Source: Flavobacterium sp. ENC
GTDB taxonomy: Bacteria > Bacteroidota > Bacteroidia > Flavobacteriales > Flavobacteriaceae
Reading direction: 5' to 3'
DNA length: 64,000 nt
Assembly: GCF_020991415.1 (NCBI RefSeq)
Contig: NZ_JAJMOY010000007.1
Location: 1-64,000 of the forward strand
In this document: one piece after another, positions 51,170 through 60,637 of the stretch
How positions within the stretch are numbered: the first letter of the stretch is position 1
How the letters are laid out: each line of letters begins with the position of its first letter
Translations under genes and position numbers: made by a program
The notes under the pieces: model-generated
What the model saw: only the letters and a program-made list of their open reading frames with translations
What the model was told of the DNA's origin: nothing
Database searches by the model: none

Positions 51170-51961
51170 TTATAAAGGAAAATTATCATTAATCATTGCG
51201 GAAAATTCTTTTTCTTTCATTTTGTGTTCCTTTAAAAGTTCAACATTTTCTAAAATCTCTTCATTACTAATTATTCCGTTATTTAAAGGAAGATTTGCAA
51301 TTTTATATACTGATTCAATTGGTTTTAATTTTTCTAATCTCTTTTCAAATAAATCACTAAAAGTTCCATCTGATTTTCTATTTAGTCCAATAGAATCTAT
51401 AGTTTTTTTTCCTCTTCCATTTCGGTCTTTTCCTGTTGCAACATTTTTATCAAACCAAATAAGATTTGTTGGGTTTTCTTGATAAGGATTAATATAAAAT
51501 GGTTTTTCCTTAGGAAGTTTACTGCTATTTATATTGGCTCTTTCTGTTATATTCTTGATTGGGAAATAATTTTTCTTATTCCTTTGATTACAAATTTTAC
51601 AGCACAACATCAGATTTTTAAAATCATAGGCTAGTCTGAAATAACCAGGGTATTTAATACTTTCATTTTTTTGCACATATCCTCCTTTTGGTCTGAAATG
51701 TTCAACATCACCATAATCTAATGAAAGTATATGCTGTTCGCAGAATGCACACTTTCCATGCTGCTGCTTTATTAATTGATCTTTTATGTTTTCATGAGAG
51801 TAGATATCTCTATCGAATTCGAACTTGATTAGTCCTAGATCATATAATTTTGGAAATAGATTGTAAAGCTTACTTAGTTCAAAATTAGCCTCTGTAATTT
51901 TACAAACACCATATCTATCTTCTACTCGTGGAATTTTTCTAAATCTTTTTAACTGTATCAT
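51170..51961 (-). CDS. ptuB: PtuB-like HNH endonuclease (Septu)
   Basis: The 263-residue protein has an HNH domain with zinc-binding CxxC pairs: CAFC (Cys71/Cys74), DVEHFRPKG (His88) and CKICNQRNKKN (Cys121/Cys124). The arrangement matches the TIGR02646/PtuB family of Septu systems. It overlaps PtuA by four bases. It is inferred to be the nuclease effector activated by PtuA. No retron reverse transcriptase, which sometimes accompanies PtuAB, is encoded nearby. Confidence 0.9.
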   Translation of the reverse strand: MIQLKRFRKIPRVEDRYGVCKITEANFELSKLYNLFPKLYDLGLIKFEFDRDIYSHENIKDQLIKQQHGKCAFCEQHILSLDYGDVEHFRPKGGYVQKNESIKYPGYFRLAYDFKNLMLCCKICNQRNKKNYFPIKNITERANINSSKLPKEKPFYINPYQENPTNLIWFDKNVATGKDRNGRGKKTIDSIGLNRKSDGTFSDLFEKRLEKLKPIESVYKIANLPLNNGIISNEEILENVELLKEHKMKEKEFSAMINDNFPL

Positions 51962-53502
51962 ATTTCAAATCGATCAGTAATTTTATTTATAGCTATTAAA
52001 GTTTTTATATCAGTTAATGTTTCTCCTGTTGGTAATACATTAAAAGCATTTTCATATTTCTTTAATTCAACTTTATCCTCTTCGGTGACTTCTCTTTTTT
52101 CAATTATCTCTAAACGCTTAAACATAAATTCATCTAAGTATTTGGGACGAGCATTGGGTAAATTAAAATATTCACTTTGCAAAACTTGGTCAATTCTCCA
52201 GTTATGTATTTTATGTAGGTTCTTATCAATCACAACTGAATTACCTTGTTTTTTAAATAGAAACAAATCTGCCTCTTCAGCAGATTGAACAATAAGAGGA
52301 CTATGAGTTGAAACTATTATTTGACTGTTAGCATTTTGAATATCAAATTTTTTTAATAAATAAGTATAATCTCTTTGCCATTGAGGATTTAAGTGAGTAT
52401 CTGGTTCGTCTAAGAGATAAAGAGTATTTGATTTTCCCGTAATAAGTAATAGCCCCATAATAGTAAGCAGCTGTTGTTCACCTTCACTTAATTCTGAGAA
52501 ATCATGTTGGATAGAGGCTCCATTTTTATTTAGTGACGAACCAATTTTATAAATAATACCTATTCTATATGCTGCTTCTAAAACATCAAATATTTTTAGA
52601 ACCGATCCAAAATATTCTAATAAGGAGATAGCTAATTCGTCAAAATTAAGTTTGTCAAGTATAATAAATTCATCTATTTTTTTTTCCGTTATTTCTTCTG
52701 AATCTCTATACATGGTAGGGGCAGCTTTTCCCATTTGATTATTATAGAGTATTTTAACTAATTGCTCTACTTCTCCATTTAAATTCCATATGGTTTCATA
52801 AGTATAGCCATTTGTTTCTAAATCTTCGACTCCTTTCTGTTTTCCATAAGTATAAAAAATAGGATTGCAAAGAGTTACTTGGACTAAGCTTTCTCTTTCT
52901 ATTCCTGAAAATTCAGCAAAAAGCTGGTCGACATAAACTTTATAATCTGCCAGTTCTTTTATAATCCATAATACTAGAAAAAGGATTTGTCCGTAGTTTT
53001 CTTCGACATAAAAGAGCTTTCCTAAAATAGGCACCTCAGTTGAAGTTGCTTTTCTTTTTAAAGTATTTTCTCTTTTTTCTTTGTGAACTTCAAAAAGCTC
53101 CTTTATTCGTTTATTTTCTCCAGAATAATAAGCTATTATGTTTTCAGGAAAATATCCTTTATTTTTCTTAAATAAACTAAATGAGATTTCTAATTTTTCA
53201 CCACCAGGTTCTTTAACATAAATATTTAAAGATTGATCTCTAGCTATTATTTCTACTTCATTATCATTACTTGTATATATTATCTCGAAATCAAAGAAAA
53301 ATTTATCTGTTTTAGTGGTAAGTTGTTCTTCATTATTGGCTAAATCCAACTCTCTCATAATACAAGTTATTACTTCTAGTAGATTAGATTTTCCAAGTCC
53401 ATTTTGACCAACAAGAAGAGTTATGAGAGGACTATCTTCAAACAAGAATAATTGATTATCTATGTTTTTGTATTTTGAAACCCAAAGCTTTTTAATCTTC
53501 AT
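51958..53502 (-). CDS. ptuA: PtuA-like ATPase (Septu)
   Basis: The 514-residue ATPase has Walker A GQNGLGKS (residues 32-39), ABC-type signature LSEGEQQ (338-344), Walker B LYLLDEPDTH (361-370) and the switch STHSP (398-402). This is the layout of OLD/SMC-like PtuA. It should assemble with PtuB and sense infection through nucleotide status. Its ATG overlaps the HsdS stop (ATGA). This insertion of Septu inside an hsd operon is the odd feature. Confidence 0.92.
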   Translation of the reverse strand: MKIKKLWVSKYKNIDNQLFLFEDSPLITLLVGQNGLGKSNLLEVITCIMRELDLANNEEQLTTKTDKFFFDFEIIYTSNDNEVEIIARDQSLNIYVKEPGGEKLEISFSLFKKNKGYFPENIIAYYSGENKRIKELFEVHKEKRENTLKRKATSTEVPILGKLFYVEENYGQILFLVLWIIKELADYKVYVDQLFAEFSGIERESLVQVTLCNPIFYTYGKQKGVEDLETNGYTYETIWNLNGEVEQLVKILYNNQMGKAAPTMYRDSEEITEKKIDEFIILDKLNFDELAISLLEYFGSVLKIFDVLEAAYRIGIIYKIGSSLNKNGASIQHDFSELSEGEQQLLTIMGLLLITGKSNTLYLLDEPDTHLNPQWQRDYTYLLKKFDIQNANSQIIVSTHSPLIVQSAEEADLFLFKKQGNSVVIDKNLHKIHNWRIDQVLQSEYFNLPNARPKYLDEFMFKRLEIIEKREVTEEDKVELKKYENAFNVLPTGETLTDIKTLIAINKITDRFEI

Positions 53503-54791
53503 TTTGATTTCTTTTTAATTTCTGATTTTAGTGTTTTAATTTCTTCTAACAACTCCCTTGCATCACCGTCACTATCTAATTGCTCCGTAAGCTCGCCTTT
53601 GAACGCTTTGTGCAAGATTGACTGTGGCAAAGTATCTATTTGAGCTTTTAAACTTTTGTATTGTTCTTCAATAGTGTCGGCTTTAGTAAATACACTTTCT
53701 ACTCGACGAACTATTTCTTGTTGTTCTGCTAATGAAGGCAAATTAATTTCAAATCTTTTAATTCCACCTAATGGAACTGTTAATTGTGCAGTACCAGTTG
53801 CTACGTTATGTGCTTGACTTAACATCAAATCTGATTGAAGTGAAAATTTCAGAAAACTTGATAAAATTTTATTATTATCAGGTCTTAATATTGCGATATG
53901 TCTTTGAAAACAAAATTCTTTTTCAAAATCTACAAGTAAAGGAATTCCGTAAGATCCTGTTACAGTATATAATATGTCGCCAGTTTTAGGTTTTCTACTG
54001 TCTTTCAAAGAATTAAAATATTCTTTAGGAACAAATCTTGATACTTTTTCAAATTCAAAGTATCCCTTACTAACATTTGATATTACTAAAAAAGGCACTC
54101 CTTCACTAACTTGTGGAGGGGCTTGATGGTCACCATCTGTTATCGAATTGCAAATATTATTTAAAAATTCATTTTTCCATTCGTCCAACTTTTTCGCTTT
54201 CCTCCATTCTTCAGTCAATTTCCCAGTAACCGCCTCCGTAAGCACTTTTTGACGAAAATCCTTAAGCAATAAAGGAATAGTTTTCAGACTGGTTTTTATA
54301 GCTTCCAGTTGGGCAAAAAGTCTATCTAACTTTACTACAATGCGATTTTGTTCTGCAAGTTGTGGGAGTGGAAACTCTATTTCTTTTAATATTGAAAAAT
54401 GTCTACTATATCCAAGATTTGGAACTTTTAAACTTTTAAAATAATAATGGTAAAATTTAGAATTGTAAAATGCTTTTGGTTTTAAAATCTTTGTTCCATC
54501 AGCTCCAGTAGCAAAAGGAAAATCAATATATTTAACATTACGAGTGTGATCACCAAAAATAATTATTGGCAATTCTCCTTTGTAAAGTAAGTTTTCATCA
54601 TTTACAAATCCTGAAATAAATTTGTCTCCTTGATCAACTACTGGAAATTGACCTTCATCAAAATAATCTTTCGATTTTAATTTTGTAAATGATCCTGATT
54701 TTTCCAATGTTTCTTCAATGCGCAGTTTTTTCCAGCCATCAAATAATTTTGGCTGTACTTCATCTATGTTTATATCTCCTCTACTTGCCAT
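53499..54791 (-). CDS. hsdS: Type I restriction specificity subunit
   Basis: The 430-residue HsdS has two target-recognition domains (about residues 20-150 and 210-370), each followed by a conserved helical spacer (LPQLAEQNRIVVKLDRLFAQLEAIKTSL.. and LPSLAEQQEIVRRVESVFTKADTI). The two-TRD arrangement implies a bipartite target. The ATG overlaps the HsdM stop by one base (TAATG). The recognised sequence cannot be predicted. Confidence 0.95.
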   Translation of the reverse strand: MASRGDINIDEVQPKLFDGWKKLRIEETLEKSGSFTKLKSKDYFDEGQFPVVDQGDKFISGFVNDENLLYKGELPIIIFGDHTRNVKYIDFPFATGADGTKILKPKAFYNSKFYHYYFKSLKVPNLGYSRHFSILKEIEFPLPQLAEQNRIVVKLDRLFAQLEAIKTSLKTIPLLLKDFRQKVLTEAVTGKLTEEWRKAKKLDEWKNEFLNNICNSITDGDHQAPPQVSEGVPFLVISNVSKGYFEFEKVSRFVPKEYFNSLKDSRKPKTGDILYTVTGSYGIPLLVDFEKEFCFQRHIAILRPDNNKILSSFLKFSLQSDLMLSQAHNVATGTAQLTVPLGGIKRFEINLPSLAEQQEIVRRVESVFTKADTIEEQYKSLKAQIDTLPQSILHKAFKGELTEQLDSDGDARELLEEIKTLKSEIKKKSK

Positions 54792-56251
54792 TACTGCAAT
54801 TCTTTTATCATGGCATTCAATTGCTCTGTAATGCTTTGTAATTCTAATAAAGCTTCTCTAACAATATCAATAGGTTCGCCTAACTCATCAGAATTAGTCA
54901 AAGAACTGTCAGCAATTAAACCTAAATCTAAGCTATACTTCTTTTTTTCGATTTCGGCACGAGAAATACTTTGCCATCTTTCGTCTTTTATGGTTTTTCT
55001 TTTTTCATCAGAGACTAAACCATCATATTCTTTTTCTACTTTATTAAATGGTATTCCGCCAGTATATGCGAAAACAAAATCTTCAAAAGCTTTTTCGGTA
55101 AATGGGGTACGTTTACCATAATTGGGAGCATTGGTACGCATGTCATAAAACCAAACATTTTGGGTATTGTTGGTTTCTGTTTTTTCTCTGGTAAAAAATA
55201 AAACATTTGTTTTTACGCCCGCTGCATAAAAAATTCCCGTTGGTAGACGTAAAATGGTATGCAAATTACATTTATCCATTAAGTCACGACGTATCTTTTG
55301 CCCATCGCCATCTTCAAATAAAACATTATCCGGTAATACAACAGCGGCTCTAGCTTTTCCATCTTTTTTTAGGCTACGGTAAATGTGTTGTAAAAAGTTG
55401 AGTTGTTTATTACTAGTGGGGAATGTAAAATCGTCACGGGTAGGTCGTTCACCTCCTTGCTTTGTACCGAATGGAGGGTTTGCTAGAACCCCATCAAAAT
55501 CTTTTAAATTTTTACCAAATTCAGTTAAGGTGTCGTTTAGATAAATGGTACTTTCCATTCCATGCAAACGAGCATTCATTAATGCTAATCTATGCGCATC
55601 AGGAACTAACTCCACACCTGAAAAAGCCTGAGTTGTCTGGAAATGTCTGTCTTTTTCAGACAAATGAAAATAACTATCTGTTTTACTTCGTAAATAGTGA
55701 TCGGCAGAAATCATAAAACCAAAAGTTCCAGCTGCAGGATCTGTCCAGCGTTCACCTAATTTAGGTGCCATTAAGTCTACCATTATATTAATTAATGGGC
55801 GAGGAGTGAAGTATTGTCCGGCGCCGCTTTTCTTTTCACCTGCATTTTTTTCTAAAAGACTTTCGTAAATGTCTCCCATGACATCACGATCGTCTTCTTC
55901 GTACCAATCTAACTTATCGATAGCAGTAATTAGTGAACGAAAATTTACAGGTTTACGTAAACTTGTTGAGGCGTTGCTGTATATTTCTTTTATGCTGTTG
56001 CTTTCGGTTTTTGTACTTACAGTAGCTAAAAATTCACGGTAACGTGCAAAAGCTTCGTTGTTATCATGTTCTTTTACAAAATATTGCCATTTATATTCTT
56101 CTGGAATTTTGTCATCAAAACCTTTTACTTCACTTAATTTTAAAAAAAGAATATAGGTCAACTCATTTAAGTATTCGTGATAGGTTACACCATCATCACG
56201 TAATACATTACAAAGATTCCAGAGTTTGTTGGCTATTTCTTGTGCGCTCAT
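54791..56251 (-). CDS. hsdM: Type I restriction methyltransferase subunit
   Basis: The 486-residue N6-adenine methyltransferase has an HsdM N-terminal helical domain, SAM motif I DPAAGTFGFM (residues 171-180) and catalytic motif NPPF (258-261), and a C-terminal tail for HsdS contact. Two HsdM plus one HsdS protect host DNA. It is 82 bp behind HsdR. Confidence 0.96.
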   Translation of the reverse strand: MSAQEIANKLWNLCNVLRDDGVTYHEYLNELTYILFLKLSEVKGFDDKIPEEYKWQYFVKEHDNNEAFARYREFLATVSTKTESNSIKEIYSNASTSLRKPVNFRSLITAIDKLDWYEEDDRDVMGDIYESLLEKNAGEKKSGAGQYFTPRPLINIMVDLMAPKLGERWTDPAAGTFGFMISADHYLRSKTDSYFHLSEKDRHFQTTQAFSGVELVPDAHRLALMNARLHGMESTIYLNDTLTEFGKNLKDFDGVLANPPFGTKQGGERPTRDDFTFPTSNKQLNFLQHIYRSLKKDGKARAAVVLPDNVLFEDGDGQKIRRDLMDKCNLHTILRLPTGIFYAAGVKTNVLFFTREKTETNNTQNVWFYDMRTNAPNYGKRTPFTEKAFEDFVFAYTGGIPFNKVEKEYDGLVSDEKRKTIKDERWQSISRAEIEKKKYSLDLGLIADSSLTNSDELGEPIDIVREALLELQSITEQLNAMIKELQ

Positions 56252-56333
56252 TGTTTATTTATTGCGAGGAGATTCCTCAAATTATTTATTATGGTATTAT
56301 TGTTTTTGTTTTTCTTTTAGACAGAGAATAATT

Positions 56334-59300
56334 TTATGCAGTATATAAATTTTCATTTAAAACAACTAATATGTTTTCTAAGTCATTTTCAAATATTTTA
56401 TTTAAACGGGTAAATCCACCTTCATCACTAAAAGGTTTGGTATCTAAATCTGCTTTTGTAAGTACTGTTTCTACCAACAATTGTTTTTCAAAACGATCAA
56501 GCCATTTGATTTGAGTAACATTCCAGGAACGACTATTTTTTACTTTATTTACAGCGTTTTTAATACGATCTTCATGACTTATCAAATTGGTATCTAATGC
56601 CAGCGTTCTAATAAAAGAAATAATATCGGCTGCCAGATCTTCATTTTTAACCGTTTTCCAGGCTGTGGTCAAGGTAATTTCGTTGTAACCTTTTTGATCT
56701 AACAGTAGTTTTAGTTCTTTTAGTGATTTGCGATCCAGTTCAGCTGGTTTTGTACAAATGGTTTTTAAAGCTACTATTTGATTGCGATTTTCTTCAATGA
56801 ATTTTTTAAATCCTTGTATGTAATCTTCTGGTTTTTCAGCTTTTCCATAACCCCGTTCTATTCCGGTAACTTCATCTAAATGCTCTGACACTAATTGCAT
56901 CTTTGGCTGGTATATTTTCTTATCCAGAAAATCCCAAAGGCTGACATAATTGGCTAATACCTTTTTGATATTATCATCTTCAATTTCTAATAGATTTTCA
57001 ATAAATTCTTCAGGAGAATCGCCTTTTGCCAAATACATGAACTGTTCAAGTTGACCTTGATTAATTTGTTTCTTTTTGCGCTGTAGCTTAGCTACAATTT
57101 GTTCCAATTGCTTTTTAGCACGTTCAGGTGTATCAATATATTCTAATTCTTCAATCAATTTTTGAAAAGAAATAGAAGGATTTGAAACTGTTTTCATCTG
57201 AGTGTAATTTTCCAAAGCTTCGTAAACTCTGACAGCATCATAAATTTTAAAGAATTGTTTGTCTATTTCAGGGCATAATCTCGTAGCTCTGCCTAACATT
57301 TGTTCAAATAAAATACGCGAGCGTACTCTACGTATAAATACTAAATTGACTATTTGAGGCACGTCAATACCTGTAGTTAGTAAATCTACAGTAACGACTA
57401 TGTTTGGGAACTTTTCGTTTTTAAAACGTTTGGTTAAGTTTTCTACGTCGTATACTTTGCCTGTAAGCTTTTGTATGGCGTCCTGAGGGACTTCTACTCC
57501 GATAGCTTCAAATTCTTCAAAAAGCAATTGTACAATTAAATCAGCATGGCTATCACGAACAGCAAAAATTAATGTTTTTTCATCGCCCTCAGGATCTAAT
57601 CTTTGAACTAAATCTTTAATTACTGCACGATTGAAGGATTCTGTTATTACCAATTTATTGAATTGCTCAATTTCAATATGTAGTTCATCTTCCAATTCTG
57701 CAAGCTCTTCAATTTGATTGGTTTCAGAATTTAATATTTTTGGTTTTTCTCCTTTTTCCCAAAGTATACCTTCTTCACTTAATTTTGTTTTAATGATATA
57801 GGGAGGTTCATGATCTGTCAGAAATCCGTCAATTACAGCTTCACGATACGAATAATTATGTACAGGTTTTCCAAAAATTTCAGTTGTATGTAACGCAGGA
57901 GTTGCCGTTAAGCCAAGTATGTAAGCATTAAAATATTCGATTACTCTTTTGTATTGCCCAACATAATCGTTCTCATCTTTAAAAGTTAAATCCTCTTCAT
58001 TGATTTCTTTATCTAAATTATAGCCCCTGTGTGCTTCATCAATAATAATACAGTCATAAGTGTCAATGGGCAGTAGTTCTTTTTCAGAATAGAATAATCG
58101 TTTGACCATACTTTGCACAGTTGCAAATTGCAAACGGGTTTCAGATTCAGGAATAACATTTTTCATTTCTTCCATTTTATAAATGTTAGAGAATGTATTG
58201 ATGTCTTCTACTTTATTATCCTTAAAATTCCCCAGTGCCTGACTGGCCAATAATCTTCGATCCGTTAAAAAAAGAATTCGTTTAAAACGATCTGATTTTA
58301 TCATTCTGTAGGCAAAACCAATAGTGGTTCTTGTTTTTCCTGTTCCGGTGGCCATGACCAGAAGAGAACGTTTATCATCCGGATTATTGATGATCTTATT
58401 TTCAACCGCTTTTATAGCATCTATCTGGTAATAACGTAAGCCTAATCCGTTTTTATTTTGTAAATAATCATAATCACTTTCTTCTAATCGGGCGTTTGCT
58501 TTTTCAACATCCCTGGAAAATTGTTCTACAATTCCCTCCGGTGAAAACCAGCCTCTTAAAGGATAAGCTTTATTACGATCTTTTCTGATATCCAAAAACC
58601 AGATTCCACTTTTGGTTTTAATCTGCTCCAGGTATGTTCTGCCATTTGTAGAAAATAAAAATGGAGCTTTAAATGCGTTCCATTCTCCCAGAGTTTTAAA
58701 GTCTGATGAAAGTTCTAATCGCTCCGCATAAATTTTGGACTGGCGTAAATCTGTTGAAATATCAGTTGAATATTTTTTTGCTTCGACAATACCATATAGT
58801 TCAGTTCCGACAAAAAGAGCGTAATCAGCCCATTTACCATTACAAGGCCATTCGGCAATAGCTTTATTTTTGCCTTTTTCAGGAAGTGTTCTATTGTTTT
58901 TGTAATTTATTAAAATTGAATCACAGTCCCAGCCAGCATCAACTAATTGTTTGTCTATTAGTAATAATCTTGTATCTGCTTCGTCAAGATTAATATTATT
59001 TGCATTTTGATTTGATTTTTCTTTTCTCCTGGAGATGATATCCGGGGTAGCATTAAAAGAAGCTATTTTGGACTGGTAATCGATAACCTCTTTTGACAGT
59101 TTACTTAATTCATTATTAAGGGCGTCAATTGTTATTTTATGGTCATTTTCAGGAAGTAAGTAATCTTCTGTTTCTAAAAGAGTGTTCTCATAGGTTCCGT
59201 GGAACCATCTGGCTAACTGATAACATTTTTTTAAAACAAATAAAGCTTCTGAATCCGTACTATTTCCATCATGAGTTGCCCTGTTTCCAGATTTTCTAAC

Positions 59301-59552
59301 AGCATGAAATAAGTCTTTTACAACTTCCGGAATGCAATTATTGTAAAACAATTGATTAATTCGCTCTAGCTGATTTCCATCAAAGGGTCCCAGACTTTCA
59401 AATTGCCAAATTAAATTTGCCATTTTTTCAGAAAACAAACGAGATTTAGCCAAGGATGAGCTTGGATCAATGTAATATAACTTTTCAGATAATTCACTGA
59501 TTGTGAATAGCTCTGGATAGTTGGTTTGTAAAAATGAAAATTTTGATGTCAT
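56334..59552 (-). CDS. hsdR: Type I restriction endonuclease/translocase subunit (EcoEI type)
   Basis: The 1072-residue HsdR has an N-terminal DUF4145-like helical domain (about 45-125), a nuclease domain with Asp243 and Glu257-x-Lys259 (LYGIVEAKK), Walker A ATGTGKT (401-407), DEAH (505-508), further SF2 motifs (SRILFEQMLGRATR) and a C-terminal EcoEI_R_C-like region. It translocates and cuts unmodified DNA. It is the first gene of the defence operon, with a divergent HTH gene and a palindrome array upstream. Confidence 0.95.
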   Translation of the reverse strand: MTSKFSFLQTNYPELFTISELSEKLYYIDPSSSLAKSRLFSEKMANLIWQFESLGPFDGNQLERINQLFYNNCIPEVVKDLFHAVRKSGNRATHDGNSTDSEALFVLKKCYQLARWFHGTYENTLLETEDYLLPENDHKITIDALNNELSKLSKEVIDYQSKIASFNATPDIISRRKEKSNQNANNINLDEADTRLLLIDKQLVDAGWDCDSILINYKNNRTLPEKGKNKAIAEWPCNGKWADYALFVGTELYGIVEAKKYSTDISTDLRQSKIYAERLELSSDFKTLGEWNAFKAPFLFSTNGRTYLEQIKTKSGIWFLDIRKDRNKAYPLRGWFSPEGIVEQFSRDVEKANARLEESDYDYLQNKNGLGLRYYQIDAIKAVENKIINNPDDKRSLLVMATGTGKTRTTIGFAYRMIKSDRFKRILFLTDRRLLASQALGNFKDNKVEDINTFSNIYKMEEMKNVIPESETRLQFATVQSMVKRLFYSEKELLPIDTYDCIIIDEAHRGYNLDKEINEEDLTFKDENDYVGQYKRVIEYFNAYILGLTATPALHTTEIFGKPVHNYSYREAVIDGFLTDHEPPYIIKTKLSEEGILWEKGEKPKILNSETNQIEELAELEDELHIEIEQFNKLVITESFNRAVIKDLVQRLDPEGDEKTLIFAVRDSHADLIVQLLFEEFEAIGVEVPQDAIQKLTGKVYDVENLTKRFKNEKFPNIVVTVDLLTTGIDVPQIVNLVFIRRVRSRILFEQMLGRATRLCPEIDKQFFKIYDAVRVYEALENYTQMKTVSNPSISFQKLIEELEYIDTPERAKKQLEQIVAKLQRKKKQINQGQLEQFMYLAKGDSPEEFIENLLEIEDDNIKKVLANYVSLWDFLDKKIYQPKMQLVSEHLDEVTGIERGYGKAEKPEDYIQGFKKFIEENRNQIVALKTICTKPAELDRKSLKELKLLLDQKGYNEITLTTAWKTVKNEDLAADIISFIRTLALDTNLISHEDRIKNAVNKVKNSRSWNVTQIKWLDRFEKQLLVETVLTKADLDTKPFSDEGGFTRLNKIFENDLENILVVLNENLYTA

Positions 59553-59614
59553 CTGATTTTTTCTGTTTTTGACCTGAAAGTAATTAATTGTGTAATATAA
59601 ATAAGGTCAATGTA

Positions 59615-59622
59615 CAAACATA
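59615..59622 (-). promoter_or_regulatory. Candidate -7 box (TATGTTTG) for hsdR
   Basis: Minus-strand TATGTTTG fits TAnnTTTG, 62 bp upstream of the hsdR start. No TTG at the expected -33 distance was seen, so the call is weak. Confidence 0.4.
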
Positions 59623-59737
59623 CAGAAAATGATTTAAAACTAGATACGGGAAACCATATTGTATTAAGAAATATCTTTCTTAATTTTTCACCATTACCTA
59701 TTTATTATTATCAATATTGGATAGTAAATTTGTAATT

Positions 59738-59855
59738 GTGACAAAATAAAAAACAAAATCAAATTTGTCACGTTTTTTTTGTGACAAATTAATAATTGAA
59801 ATTTTTTTTGTCACAGTTTTTGTGACAAAGTATAAATTGTAATTAAATTTGTCAC
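59738..59855. promoter_or_regulatory. Three tandem 34-bp palindromes (GTGACAAA-N18-TTTGTCAC)
   Basis: Three palindromes at 59738-59771, 59781-59814 and 59822-59855, each with exact GTGACAAA and TTTGTCAC arms 18 bases apart. The linkers between units are 9 and 7 bases of mostly T. The third unit covers the TTG/-7 promoter of the divergent HTH gene. This is a three-site operator array, likely for that HTH protein, and it may also affect hsdR. Confidence 0.85.
59820..59851 (+). promoter_or_regulatory. Promoter of the HTH gene
   Basis: TTG (59820-59822), 21 bases, TAAATTTG (59844-59851), followed by the start at 59889. It fits the Bacteroidetes TTG/TAnnTTTG consensus and lies almost wholly inside the third palindrome. 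Confidence 0.68.
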
Positions 59856-59888
59856 AAGAATGAATTGTAAAATCAAATAAGCAACGGG

Positions 59889-60413
59889 ATGAAAAAAGAT
59901 AAAAATATTGGTGCATTATTGGGTATACAACAAGAAGAAATGGCCATGCTGTTGCGGGTTACGCGCAGCCAATGGGCGATGTATGTATCAGGACAGCGCG
60001 GTCTTCCAACGGAGGCGCAACTAAAACTGGCTGAAATGTTCGCTTTTATAGCTCAATTAGATAAAAAAGAGAAAGTTGAATTACCGTCGGCAAAGCACCA
60101 AGGATCAAAGAAAAACAATTTCTGGGAAGGCAAGCTGATTGATAACCAGCTCAATCAGGCCCGTGTAGCGGCGATACTCAAAAAGCATAAGAATAAATAT
60201 GAGCAGGCAATGGTAGCCTGGCAGCTCAGTAATTTTCTGGCCACTAAAGAACAGGAAACCAAATGGGAGCAAGAACTTTTGCAGCACATTAAAAACATGG
60301 CAGAAGGGGTTATGCAGAAAAATGTCCTGGAATTGCAGGAGCAGTACGAATTTAAACTTCGGTTATTGCAGCACGAGGAAGTGTTGCTGAAAGACAAAGT
60401 AAACGCTAAATAA
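59889..60413 (+). CDS. HTH-domain protein with coiled coil, divergent from the defence operon
   Basis: The 174-residue protein starts at ATG 59889 (MKKDKNIGALLGIQQEEMAMLLRVTRSQWAMYVSGQRGLP), which looks like an XRE-type helix-turn-helix. A basic linker and a long helical, probably coiled-coil tail (EQELLQHIKNMAEGVMQKNVLELQEQYEFKLRLLQHEE) follow. The promoter is covered by the third palindrome, so it is likely an autoregulator and may also repress or activate hsdR. It ends before a convergent terminator. Confidence 0.72.
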   Translation: MKKDKNIGALLGIQQEEMAMLLRVTRSQWAMYVSGQRGLPTEAQLKLAEMFAFIAQLDKKEKVELPSAKHQGSKKNNFWEGKLIDNQLNQARVAAILKKHKNKYEQAMVAWQLSNFLATKEQETKWEQELLQHIKNMAEGVMQKNVLELQEQYEFKLRLLQHEEVLLKDKVNAK

Positions 60414-60517
60414 AAAACATAAAATATAAAAATCGATGCAGCATTCCGGATAATTTGGTGTAGTTGCGGATATATTAATTATGATACTAATGACAGAATA
60501 AAACTTAATCTAAAAGG

Positions 60518-60546
60518 AATGAGCCCGATATTTTATCGGGCTCATT
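60518..60546. terminator. Bidirectional hairpin terminator
   Basis: AATGAGCCCGATA (60518-60530) pairs with TATCGGGCTCATT (60534-60546) across a TTT loop. It lies between the HTH gene and the convergent lipoprotein gene. Confidence 0.82.
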
Positions 60547-60637
60547 ATTATCAAACTTAATTATAAATTTGTCTAAACTTTTGGGTACAGTCTAAAATGC
60601 TGTCTTTTTATTTCTTACATCCAAGTGTATAATGATC

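Noticed and set aside
51170..53502. Retron system with PtuAB effector
   Set aside because: No reverse transcriptase or msr/msd-like RNA region is present; the genes sit directly behind hsdS.
46924..60413. Prophage or integrative element carrying the defence genes
   Set aside because: No integrase, phage structural gene, tRNA target or direct repeats at the island ends were seen. Transfer remains possible from the A+T-rich composition, but is not shown.
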